In this document: positions 29,784 through 37,659 of the stretch, piece after piece
Layout of the letters: each line of letters opens with the position of its first letter
Position numbering within the stretch: the stretch's first letter is position 1
From: Spirochaetaceae bacterium
GTDB taxonomy: Bacteria > Myxococcota_A > UBA9160 > UBA4427
DNA: 64,000 nucleotides
Direction: 5' to 3'
Assembly: GCA_020632655.1 (NCBI GenBank)
Contig: JACKFD010000015.1
Coordinates: 86,471 to 150,470 of the forward strand
Notes under the pieces: generated by a model
Database searches by the model: none
The model's input: the letters and a program-made list of their open reading frames with translations, nothing else
What the model was told of the DNA's origin: nothing
Made by a program: the position numbers and the translations under genes

Positions 29784-30848
29784 TCAGATCCGGTGGCGCT
29801 GGGCGTCGGCGATCTGGAAGGCGGTCGCGATCGCCTCGGAGAGATCCTTGCGCAGGACGAGATGGGAGGACTCGAGGCTCGCCATGGCGGCCTCGGCCGA
29901 GGGGGCGATTCCCGTGATCAGGCTCTGGGCGTCCCAGGACTCGATCGTCTCGAGGACCTGCTCGAGGGCGGCGGCGCCGAAGCCTTCGTCGAGGGGCTGT
30001 TCGCGCAGGTCGACGACGACCGTGCGGATCTCCGAGATGCCCGGATCACGGCCGAGCATCTCGACCGTCCCGAGCGCCTCGTCGAGGGTCGTGAAGGGCA
30101 GGACCATGACCGGTCCCCAGATGTGCACGACGGCCTGGGAGCGATCGAAGCCGCCGTCGCGAGCACCGCCCCCGATCGGATCGTGGGCCGAGCGCGCACC
30201 CGCTGGCCGCACCGCGATCGCGCGGAAGGCCGTGAAGGGCACGTGGTCGACGAGCCATTCCATCGTCGCATCGCCCCGGGTCGCCCAGTCCTCCGCCTCG
30301 AGCGCTTCGAAGCAGCACGACGCGGCCCCCGTCGCCGCGCACTCGACCTCGCGCACGAGCAGGTTGCGGCCGAGGCTGCCCGAGAGCCAGCCGCTCGTGT
30401 ATCCCGCGCTCATCCAGCAGGCGGGCGAGGACGCCACGCCGAGCCGCGCGCAGCGCGCCTGGGCCTCGTGGTGCTCGGGCCATTGGCCGCGCACGGCGAG
30501 TGCGTCCTCCCGATCCACGCTCGGCTCGAGGGACCAGCGCAGCACGAGCGCCGTCGTGTCCGGCGCGCCGAGCCGCCCGTCGCCGATCGCCTCCTCCCGG
30601 TCGCCGCACATGCGCGCGGCGTCGCGCAGGCCATGCAGCAGGCCGATCTGGAAGAGGGCGAGGGCGGCGTCGCGCTCGCCCAGCTCGTCCTCGAGCTCGA
30701 CGAGCAGCGAGGCGAGGAAGCGCCCATCCACGAAGAGCTTCGGATCGTTCATGAGCAGCGTGTCCGGCCCGAAGCCGAGGGCCGTCAGCATCTCGAGCGC
30801 GCGGACGCTCGGGTCCATCGCATCGTTCTTGGCGGGGGGATTGCGCAC
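29784..30848 (-). CDS. V4R domain and STAS domain protein
   Basis: 354 residues from a GTG (an ATG ten codons later is possible). The N-terminal 200 residues contain a V4R domain (WMSAGYTSGWLSGSLGRNLLVREVECAATGAASCCFE), a small-molecule binding fold found in XylR-type sensors. The C-terminal 120 residues resemble a STAS domain (AVVHIWGPVMVLPF, IRTVVVDLREQ), as in anti-sigma antagonists and stressosome proteins. The putative Ser/Thr phosphorylation site is not obvious. It lies 18 bases after the HD-GYP regulator and two bases before the J-domain gene. Role inferred: a ligand-sensing switch protein. Confidence 0.8.
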   Translation of the reverse strand: MRNPPAKNDAMDPSVRALEMLTALGFGPDTLLMNDPKLFVDGRFLASLLVELEDELGERDAALALFQIGLLHGLRDAARMCGDREEAIGDGRLGAPDTTALVLRWSLEPSVDREDALAVRGQWPEHHEAQARCARLGVASSPACWMSAGYTSGWLSGSLGRNLLVREVECAATGAASCCFEALEAEDWATRGDATMEWLVDHVPFTAFRAIAVRPAGARSAHDPIGGGARDGGFDRSQAVVHIWGPVMVLPFTTLDEALGTVEMLGRDPGISEIRTVVVDLREQPLDEGFGAAALEQVLETIESWDAQSLITGIAPSAEAAMASLESSHLVLRKDLSEAIATAFQIADAQRHRI

Positions 30849-30866
30849 GACGTCGACTCGACCTGA

Positions 30867-31994
30867 CTAGCCTTCGATGAACGCGTAGATGTCGAACTTC
30901 TGGTCCTTCGAGATGAAGGCCTCGCCCTCTTCCTCGAGCAGCTTGAGGAAGGCGTCGACGACGACGGGATCGAACTGGGTGCCCGAATACTTGTGGAGCT
31001 CCGTGACCACGACCTCGATCGGCAGCGCCTTGCGGTAGGGGCGGTCCGAGGTCATCGCCTCGACCGTGTCCGCCACGACGATCACGCGGGAGGGCAGCGG
31101 GATCTGGTCCCCGGCGAGCCGGTCCGGATATCCCTTGGCACATCCGTCGTACCACTCGTGGTGGTGGCGCACGCAGGGCACGACCGAGCGCAGGAACTCG
31201 ACCGGCTCGAGGATCTTCGCCCCGATCTCCGGGTGCTTCATGATCTCGCGGTATTCCTCTTCGTTCAGCCGGTCGGGCTTGGTGATGATCGCGTCGGGGA
31301 CGCCGATCTTGCCCACGTCGTGGAGCAGGCCCGCGAAGTAGATGCGCTCGATCATGTCCGTGCGCAGGCTCATCTCGCGCGCGATGCGCGAGGCGTAGAC
31401 GGCGACGCGCTCGGAGTGGCCGCGGGTATAGGCGTCCTTCGCGTCGATCGCCTCGGCGAGCGCGCGGATCGTCTGGATGTAGGCCGTGCGGAGCTCGGTG
31501 TGCTTCTGGTCGAGCTGCTTCGTGCGCTCGCGGACCTTCTCCTCCAGGTTCCGGTTCATGTCCTGGAGGCGGAAGTTCTGCTCGCGGGTGACCTGGTTGA
31601 GGCGCTTGATCTCGGCCTTCAGATCGTAGTGGTCGAAGGCCTGGCGGAGCGTCGCCTTGAGCTCTTCGTCGTTCCAGGGCTTCGTGATCAGCCGGTAGAT
31701 CTCGCCCTTGTTGATCGCCTCGACGGCGATCGCCATGTCGGTGTACCCGGTCAGCATCATGCGGACGACGTCGTTGTGTCGGTCGCGCACGGAGGAGAGG
31801 AACTCGACGCCACTCATCTCGGGCATGCGCTGGTCGGAGACGATCACCTGGGGACCCGCGCGCTCGATCAGCTCCATCGCTTCGCCGGGATGGTTCGCCG
31901 TCAGGACGTCGAAGTCCTCGTTGCGAAGCAGGCGCTGGATCGCCTTCAGGATGTTGACCTCGTCATCGACGAACAGCACGGTGTGGTCTTGCAC
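30867..31994 (-). CDS. response regulator with HD-GYP output domain
   Basis: 375 residues, GTG start with AGGGGG upstream. The receiver (1-120) has the acidic pair DDE near the start, phospho-Asp in VIVSDQRMPEMSG and Lys in LITKPW. A coiled linker (130-175) leads to the HD-GYP domain: RGHSERVAVYA, the HD in LLHDVGKIGVPD, the HHE in VRHHHEWYDG, and GYPDRLAGDQIPL. The metal ligands are present, so it probably hydrolyses cyclic di-GMP or a related dinucleotide. Two extra residues separate DG from GYP compared with the usual DGxGYP. It is the first gene of the operon with the V4R-STAS and J-domain genes. Confidence 0.95.
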   Translation of the reverse strand: MQDHTVLFVDDEVNILKAIQRLLRNEDFDVLTANHPGEAMELIERAGPQVIVSDQRMPEMSGVEFLSSVRDRHNDVVRMMLTGYTDMAIAVEAINKGEIYRLITKPWNDEELKATLRQAFDHYDLKAEIKRLNQVTREQNFRLQDMNRNLEEKVRERTKQLDQKHTELRTAYIQTIRALAEAIDAKDAYTRGHSERVAVYASRIAREMSLRTDMIERIYFAGLLHDVGKIGVPDAIITKPDRLNEEEYREIMKHPEIGAKILEPVEFLRSVVPCVRHHHEWYDGCAKGYPDRLAGDQIPLPSRVIVVADTVEAMTSDRPYRKALPIEVVVTELHKYSGTQFDPVVVDAFLKLLEEEGEAFISKDQKFDIYAFIEG

Positions 31995-32382
31995 CGGAGC
32001 CCCCTGGCGACGCCACCCGCCTTCCGTGGCGAGGGTCGATCCGCGTTGGTCGCGGGTCGCCCGGGCGTCCCGCGTCCGACGCGTATCGGTCCGAGTGGGG
32101 GCTCGCGTTAGAGCCGCGAAGCGCGCTCGGAGCGGGCAGGAGGGGGCGATGCTCCGCAGGAGGTACGAGCGCTGCAGGTGGGTGGCATCGGGCGTGCAGG
32201 TCGCGCGTGGCGAACGCGCGTCGGCTCGAGGAGGGCCCTTGCCTCGTCCGGGTGGATGGCCCCGGGCCCGAAATCGACGGACCGCCGGGCGCCGGCGAGG
32301 GAACGGGGCTGGACGTCATTCCCGCCGTCGGTCGTCGGGCCGGGGCTGGACGTCGTTTCCGCCGCCGGTCGAGGGACCGGGG
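31995..32382. other. intergenic region between the HD-GYP operon and the AAA ATPase gene
   Basis: Both flanking genes are on the minus strand, so this is the promoter region of the HD-GYP operon and the 3' flank of the ATPase gene. The part from 32298 is a tandem repeat that continues into the ATPase gene. Nothing else recognisable. Confidence 0.5.
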
Positions 32383-32408
32383 CTAGACGTAGTTTCCGCC
32401 GTCGGTGT
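32298..32408. repeat. 3 x 37-bp tandem repeat across the 3' end of the AAA ATPase gene
   Basis: Units at 32298-32334, 32335-32371 and 32372-32408 share the core GGGGCTGGACGT and CCGCCG. The third unit contains the last codons and the TAG stop of the minus-strand ATPase gene; in the other two the stop reads CAG. Confidence 0.88.
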
Positions 32409-33309
32409 GGATGCGCGTGCGGGCCTGGCGGAAGCGGCTCACCTCGCGGGCGAAGTCCTCGTTGGACACGGGCTGCGGGACCTCGCCCGCCGCGTCGCAG
32501 CGCGCCTTGCCGCGCAGGACGGCGTGGAGCATCCGCACCCAGTCGCCGATGCTCGGGTCGCTGATCGAGCCGACGACGCCCGCCCAGTCCATCTTCTCGA
32601 AGAGCGTGCGCTGGGCGCGACCCTCGGCCTTGGACGCGTGGATCTGCAGGGCCTGGATCACGTCTTGCGGGAAGGTCGGGTTGACCTCCACGACCCGCTC
32701 GAAGCGGCCGGGCGAGAGGAACGCGTGGGGGAGTCCGTCCGGATAGCTCGTGCTCCCGACCACGAGGCAATGCTCGACGGCCAGCGCGCGATCGATCAGC
32801 TCGAGCAGGAGATCCATGATCGGTCCCGTCGGCAGCTCCGCGGCCCGGCGACCCGTGTCGTGGGCCTGCGTGAACTCGAGCTCGTCGAAGAAGATCGTGG
32901 TCGGCGGCAGCTCCTCGAGGGTCCGCGACCAGCCCTGGATCAGCTCGCCGACCTTGCCGGCGCCGTGGATCACGTCGAGCACGATCCGCGGGACGTCGAC
33001 GCGCACGAAGGCCATCTGCGTCTGGACGGCGAGGGCCTCGGCGAGCAGGGACTTGCCGCTGCCCGGGCGCCCGATCATCAGCAGGGCGCTCGGAGGGAAG
33101 GTGCCCCAGCGTCCGTAGACCTCGGGACGCGTGTGGGCGTAGGCGTAGGTGAGGATCTCCTCCTTGGGGCTCGCGAGGCCCCCGATCTCCTCGAACTGGA
33201 TGTCGGGCGTGGGGACGATCCGGGCGCCGCGCGCGAGGGGGTCGACGGCGCGTTGGAAGCTCGACCAGAGGTTCGTGGCGCGTTCGGCGTCGATGCGTCG
33301 CTGGTTCAT
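32383..33309 (-). CDS. AAA family ATPase
   Basis: 308 residues from the ATG of MNQRRID. A short helical N-terminus leads to FEEIGGLASPKEEI, typical of single-domain AAA proteins related to Cdc48/Vps4. Walker A is GRPGSGKS, Walker B is IFFDELEF, and an arginine-finger region lies around LSPGRFERVVEV. The lid domain is shorter than usual. Substrate unknown. The last codons fall within a 37-bp tandem repeat whose downstream copies carry a mutated stop. It stands alone, 112 bases upstream (divergent) of tRNA-Glu. Confidence 0.85.
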   Translation of the reverse strand: MNQRRIDAERATNLWSSFQRAVDPLARGARIVPTPDIQFEEIGGLASPKEEILTYAYAHTRPEVYGRWGTFPPSALLMIGRPGSGKSLLAEALAVQTQMAFVRVDVPRIVLDVIHGAGKVGELIQGWSRTLEELPPTTIFFDELEFTQAHDTGRRAAELPTGPIMDLLLELIDRALAVEHCLVVGSTSYPDGLPHAFLSPGRFERVVEVNPTFPQDVIQALQIHASKAEGRAQRTLFEKMDWAGVVGSISDPSIGDWVRMLHAVLRGKARCDAAGEVPQPVSNEDFAREVSRFRQARTRIHTDGGNYV

Positions 33310-33421
33310 GACGCGGCAGTCTAGCGGCTCGGGGGGTGGGGGATCGGCGGCGATGGGCGCCGGGGTGCACGGCGGGTGGCTTCCGGTGGCGGCCGGGCTG
33401 CGCCATACTGCGCGGCCTCGC

Positions 33422-33496
33422 GTCCCCATCGTCTATCGGTCAGGACTCCAGCCTTTCAAGCTGGTGAGGCGGGTTCGATTCCCGCTGGGGACGCCA
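33422..33496 (+). tRNA. tRNA-Glu (UUC)
   Basis: 75 bases with encoded CCA. The 7-bp acceptor stem GTCCCCA pairs with TGGGGAC, the anticodon loop is CTTTCAA with anticodon TTC at 33455-33457, and the T arm contains GGTTCGATTCC. The start GTCCCCATCGTCTA is typical of bacterial tRNA-Glu. Confidence 0.97.
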
Positions 33497-33620
33497 CCAG
33501 CCGCCGGCCAGTACGGCGTCTTTCCACGCTGCTCCCTTCCTCCTCCTCGACGACCGTGAGGTCGCCTTCGTCGTCCTTCGGTCCGCGGCGCGGAAATCCG
33601 CCGCACTGGCCGGCGGCTGG
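33497..33620. repeat. 124-bp inverted-repeat element abutting tRNA-Glu
   Basis: The 22-base arms 33497-33518 and 33599-33620 are complementary at 21 of 22 positions (outer CCAGCCGCCGGCCAGT). The 80-base spacer has a further pair, GACGAC with GTCGTC. The left arm begins directly after the encoded CCA of the tRNA. It may be a terminator, a palindromic REP/MITE-like element, or both. Confidence 0.7.
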
Positions 33621-33683
33621 TACACGTTCAGTCCGATCGGGCGAGCTTTGTGCATCGGCGCGATGGGTCTGCTCGTGCGCTCG

Positions 33684-33995
33684 TCATCCCCCGCGCAGGC
33701 GGCGGAAGACGGCGGCGGGGGAGGTGTCGTCGGGGGCGTCGGGGGCGGGGGCGACCTTCGTGAGGGCGAGGGCGATGGCTCGGCAGATCCGATTGGCGTC
33801 GGGGACGCCGCGGGTCGCGAGCTCGTCCGGCAGCAGGCGCTCGACGGCGACGGCGACCTCCTCGCGCGCGGCGGCGCTGGTGAGGCCGGCGCGCTTGAGC
33901 GCGATGCGCAGGGTGCCGCGGGCCTCGAGGCGCGTGAGCGGCGACCCGGCTTCGAGGGCGGCGGCGGCGGCTTCGAAGGCGGCCGAGTCAGCCAT
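33684..33995 (-). CDS. small hypothetical protein
   Basis: 103 residues, ATG start. It is Ala-rich and mostly helical, with a cluster reading GTLRIALKRAGLTSAAAREEVAVAVERLL followed by VPDANRICRAIALAL. No membrane segment, signal or cysteine pair suggests a function. The start overlaps the stop of the upstream membrane-protein gene by eight bases, so the two are probably co-translated. The amino-acid composition and the tight overlap favour a real gene. Confidence 0.6.
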   Translation of the reverse strand: MADSAAFEAAAAALEAGSPLTRLEARGTLRIALKRAGLTSAAAREEVAVAVERLLPDELATRGVPDANRICRAIALALTKVAPAPDAPDDTSPAAVFRRLRGG

Positions 33996-34752
33996 GCGAT
34001 GCCTCTGCGGCGGCCTCGTGTCCCGGGCCCTCGAGCCAGCGTCGATACCAGGGGGGCGGCACGAAGGTGAGCACGCAGGCCAGCGCGGCGACGAGGCCGG
34101 CGACGGACTGCAGCAGGATGATCGGCGTCGAGGCGGTCGTGCCGCGCAGCAGCAGGCCGAGCCCGGAGCCCACGAACATCAGCCAGGTCGCGAAGAGCGC
34201 GATGGCCCAGGCGAGCAGGCCGTAGACGTCGGCGCGGGCGGCGAGTCCCACGCGCGCCCGGCGCCGGAGGGCGACGTGGCAGAGGAAGGCTTCGACGGCG
34301 CCCCAGGCGAAGCCCGAGGCGCGCGTTCCGAGGCCGAGCCAGAACAACCCGTTGCGCTCGCGGTACATCGCCATCGAGAAGCCGTGCTCGAGGCCCTGGC
34401 CGACGTAGGAGACGAGCAGGAGCGCCATGGCCGCCAGGAAGAGTCCCCGCGCCCAGCCCTGATCGGGTCGGAAGACCCGCCAGGTCACGAGCCAGAGCGC
34501 GCCGGCGCCCACGTCGAGGGCGAGCAGGCAGACGCCGACGAGCACGTGATCCACCGGCGGTGGCAGCTCGGGGAAGAGGCTTGCGGCGATGACGGGTACG
34601 AAGCCGAAGGCACCGCCGAAGAGGAAGGCCGTCCCGATCGCGAGCTCGGGCAGCTGGCGCGTGTGCCACCAGAGCGCCAGCAGGCGTAGGCCCACGACGA
34701 GCGAGGCGACGAAGAAGCAGCCGAGGCCGATCGCGGGCAGCAGGAGGGACAT
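33988..34752 (-). CDS. hypothetical seven-helix membrane protein
   Basis: 254 residues, ATG start. About seven hydrophobic segments are visible, beginning with LLLPAIGLGCFFVASLVVGL and including ALWLVTWRVF, LFLAAMALLLVSYVGQGL and LLQSVAGLVAALACVL. Short charged loops and a conserved-looking Trp/His pattern (LALWWHTRQLPELAIGTAF) resemble uncharacterised deltaproteobacterial membrane proteins. No transporter family is recognised. It is the first gene of a two-gene operon with the 103-residue protein. Confidence 0.75.
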   Translation of the reverse strand: MSLLLPAIGLGCFFVASLVVGLRLLALWWHTRQLPELAIGTAFLFGGAFGFVPVIAASLFPELPPPVDHVLVGVCLLALDVGAGALWLVTWRVFRPDQGWARGLFLAAMALLLVSYVGQGLEHGFSMAMYRERNGLFWLGLGTRASGFAWGAVEAFLCHVALRRRARVGLAARADVYGLLAWAIALFATWLMFVGSGLGLLLRGTTASTPIILLQSVAGLVAALACVLTFVPPPWYRRWLEGPGHEAAAEASHG

Positions 34753-34921
34753 GGGGGAGGGCTCCGTTCGCGAGACGGGTCGGAGCGACGGGCGGGCCGC
34801 TTGAGCGGCCGGTGGCCGTCGGGTCGCGGTCGGCGGCCCGGCGGTCGGGCGCCGAGACGTCGTGGGGTGGGCCGCTTGCGGTGTTCACCGGGTCTGCCAG
34901 AGTCGCGGGCGAGGGGATCCG

Positions 34922-36139
34922 ATGACCGAGACGACGCTCGACCTCTTCGACCATCGCGTGACCCAGGGCCTCGGCGAGACCCTGGCGAGCTGGCGCCGCG
35001 AGTCTCCTGTCGTGCGCGTGCGCGACGTCGCGGGTGACGCGAGCCGCGTCTACGTGGCGCGCATGGCGGATTGCTGGCGCGTGCTGCGCGATCCCGTGAC
35101 CTTCGCGAACGGCAACGGCTTCAAGACGGTCGAGATGCCCGACGAGGAGCGCATGCTGGGCGAGATGGATCCGCCGCGGCATCCGCGGATGCGGCGGATC
35201 CTGCGGCGCTCCTTCGACAAGCGCGCGGTGGAGGCCGAGCGGGACTTCGCGCGGAACGCGGCGCACGAGCTGCTCGACGGCTTCGCGACCGGCGACCGCG
35301 TCGACCTCGTCTCGCGATTCAGCGACCGCATCAGCAACCTCTCGAGCTTCCATCTCGTCGGCTTCCCGCTCGAGGACACGGACCGGATCATCGCCTGGTC
35401 CCGCGAGCTGCTGCACAGCGAGTGGCCCGAGCGCAATCGCACCGAGCGCGGCCAGGGCCTCGCTGGCGCGTTCCCCGAGTTCGCGCACTACCTCGACAGC
35501 CTCGTCGCGAGCCATCGCGGGGGCGCCGACCCGCGCAGCTTCGTCGCCCGCTTCGCCCGCGCCGAGATCGACGGCGTTCCGCTCTCGCCCACGGTCCTCC
35601 GCACGCTCACGGCGCACGTCGTGCTGGGCGGCCTCTCGACGACCACGAACCTGATCGGGAGCCTGCTCTACCGGCTGCTGCGTGATCCGGCGCTGCACGC
35701 GCGGCTGCGCGCCGAGCCCGACCTCGCGCCGTCGCTGGTCGAGGAGGTGCTGCGGCTGGATCCGCCCGTGCTCTTCGTGATGCGCGTCTGCCGGCGGTCG
35801 ACGGAGATCGGCTCGGTGCCGATCGCCGAAGGCGACTCGGTGCTCGTCGGCATCGCGTCCGCCAATCGGGACGAGGCCGTCTTCGAGGCGCCCGACGAGC
35901 TGCGCCTCGACCGGGGCCTGCCGCGACACATCTCCTTCTCGGGCGGCGCGCATCATTGCATCGGCGCCGGGCTCGCGCGCCTCGTCGCCCAGGAGTCCGT
36001 CCGGGCCTTCGTCTCGCACTTCGACGTGGGTGACGTACGGCTCGCCGCGGACTTCGAGTACCAGGGCGTGCCGGTCTTCCTCGAACACGGCCCGGTCCGG
36101 CTGCCGGTCGACATCGTGCGGCGCGCCGGCGACGCCTGA
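34922..36139 (+). CDS. cytochrome P450 with atypical I-helix
   Basis: 405 residues from the ATG of MTETT. P450s insert oxygen into unactivated C-H bonds. The heme-binding FSGGAHHCIGAGLAR, with the Cys ligand, and the ExxR motif in EEVLRLDPPV are intact. The I-helix reads VVLGGLSTTTN; the acidic residue usually found before the conserved Thr (A/G-G-x-D/E-T) is replaced by Ser, which may alter proton delivery. It resembles soluble bacterial class I P450s, which need separate ferredoxin partners; none is encoded nearby. Convergent with a second P450. Confidence 0.93.
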   Translation: MTETTLDLFDHRVTQGLGETLASWRRESPVVRVRDVAGDASRVYVARMADCWRVLRDPVTFANGNGFKTVEMPDEERMLGEMDPPRHPRMRRILRRSFDKRAVEAERDFARNAAHELLDGFATGDRVDLVSRFSDRISNLSSFHLVGFPLEDTDRIIAWSRELLHSEWPERNRTERGQGLAGAFPEFAHYLDSLVASHRGGADPRSFVARFARAEIDGVPLSPTVLRTLTAHVVLGGLSTTTNLIGSLLYRLLRDPALHARLRAEPDLAPSLVEEVLRLDPPVLFVMRVCRRSTEIGSVPIAEGDSVLVGIASANRDEAVFEAPDELRLDRGLPRHISFSGGAHHCIGAGLARLVAQESVRAFVSHFDVGDVRLAADFEYQGVPVFLEHGPVRLPVDIVRRAGDA

Positions 36140-36179
36140 GGCCTCCGTCCGCGCGAGGCGGTCCGCGCCGAGCGGGCGC

Positions 36180-37490
36180 TCAGGCGGCGGCCTGCACCTC
36201 GAGGCGATGGATCGCCGACACGTGGAGGTTCGGACAACGCTCGGGGCCGCCCGCCCGCTCCATCTTCGGCAGCACGGGGATCAGCGCGCGCAGCGCCGCC
36301 CGCAGCTCCCAGCGCGCGAGGTTGGCGCCGAGACAGAAATGCGCCCCGTAGCCGCCGAAGGCGAGGTGGCGGTTCGGATTGCGGGTGATGTCGAAGCGGT
36401 AGGGCGCGTCGAAGACGGCGGGGTCCCGATTCGCCGCGGGGTACCACATGCCGACCGCCTCGCCCTCGCGGATCGTGACACCGTCGAGCTCGAAGTCGCG
36501 CACGGCCGTGCGCGCGAACTGCAGCACGGGCGAGGTCCAGCGCAGGATCTCCTCCGCGGTCGACACGATCAGGTCGTCGTCGTCCGGGCGCGAGCAGAGC
36601 AGCTCGAGCTGGTCGCGATGCTCGAGGAGCGCGGCGACGCCGCCGCTGATCGCGTTCTGCGTCGTCTCGTTACCGGCGGCGAGCAGCACGAAGAGGTAGC
36701 CCTGCAGCTGCTGCTCGGTCAGAGGCACGCCGTCGATCTTCGCGTGCACCAGCTGCGTCGAGAGGTCGCGCGCCTTCCGGTCGCGCTTCCTTCGATCGTG
36801 TACGACGCCGACCATGTAGTCGGTCATCTCCTCGACGGCCCGCCATTGCGCCTCGTTGCGGGTCTCGCCCTCGCGGTAGAAGTCCTTTTCGGGCGCACCG
36901 ATCATGACGTTCGTGAGCTGCTTGAGCCTCCGCCAGTCTCCATCGGGCAGGCCCATCATCTCGCCGATCGCCGACAGCGGCAGCTTCTCCGCGAAGCCCT
37001 TCACGAAGTCCGTCGTCTCGCCGCGCCGACCCGCGGCCAGCAGCTCCGCCTCGAACTCCCGGGCGAAGGTCTCGGAGAGGCGCGCGAAATGGCCTTCGAG
37101 CGAGCGCAGGGCGGCGGGGGTGAAGCGCTTGGCGACCAGCAATCGGAACGCGCGGTGTCGCGGGTCGTCCATCAGGATGAAGTCGGACACCTCGTCGGGA
37201 TCCCAGCCCCGGGACTCGATGCGGATGCGCTGCGACAAGGCCTGACGCTCGTCGTCCTCGATCGACTGCAGGCGCAGCCGGCGGCTGTTGACGAAGACCT
37301 CGGAGTGCTTCGAGATCGTGAGTACGTCGGCGTGTCGCGTGATCGCCCAGAAGGGCTCGATCCCGTCGCGCTCGTACCAATGGATCGGCGACTCGCGGCG
37401 GAGCAGGTCCCACTCCGCGAAGGGATAGCCCCGGGTCAGGTAGAGGTCGGTCGAGTGGATGTCGAGGGTGTCGAGGGAGAGGTCCGCCAT
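36180..37490 (-). CDS. cytochrome P450 (CYP125/CYP142-like steroid or terpene hydroxylase)
   Basis: 436 residues. The N-terminus (DLYLTRGYPFAEWDLLRRESPIHW) and the overall pattern resemble the CYP125/CYP142/linalool hydroxylase group. The I-helix AAGNETTQN is canonical, ExxR appears in EEILRWTSPVLQF, and the heme loop is FGGYGAHFCLGANLAR. The substrate is inferred only from family resemblance: a steroid side chain or terpenoid alcohol. It is divergent from the amidohydrolase at 37660 and 40 bases from the convergent P450 stop. Confidence 0.94.
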   Translation of the reverse strand: MADLSLDTLDIHSTDLYLTRGYPFAEWDLLRRESPIHWYERDGIEPFWAITRHADVLTISKHSEVFVNSRRLRLQSIEDDERQALSQRIRIESRGWDPDEVSDFILMDDPRHRAFRLLVAKRFTPAALRSLEGHFARLSETFAREFEAELLAAGRRGETTDFVKGFAEKLPLSAIGEMMGLPDGDWRRLKQLTNVMIGAPEKDFYREGETRNEAQWRAVEEMTDYMVGVVHDRRKRDRKARDLSTQLVHAKIDGVPLTEQQLQGYLFVLLAAGNETTQNAISGGVAALLEHRDQLELLCSRPDDDDLIVSTAEEILRWTSPVLQFARTAVRDFELDGVTIREGEAVGMWYPAANRDPAVFDAPYRFDITRNPNRHLAFGGYGAHFCLGANLARWELRAALRALIPVLPKMERAGGPERCPNLHVSAIHRLEVQAAA

Positions 37491-37659
37491 GCGCTCGACG
37501 GTATCAGCGGCCGCTCGGGCTGCACAGGCCGACCGTCGCGCCGCTCGGGGCGCGACCCCGCATGGCCCCGCCGCGTCCGGGCCGAGGCGCGCCCCCCGGC
37601 CTGCTAGCGTCGCCGGACGCCCGTGGCCGCGAGCGGCGGTGCGGGGAGGAGGGAGCGGG

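Noticed and set aside
31708..33324. Plus-strand frame across the HD-GYP promoter region and the AAA ATPase gene
   Set aside because: Low-complexity translation with no start signal; the minus-strand ATPase has intact Walker motifs.
33440..36088. Minus-strand frame across tRNA-Glu and the first P450
   Set aside because: The part read from the tRNA antisense gives the well-known spurious peptide containing QRESNPPHQL; the rest is opposite the P450.
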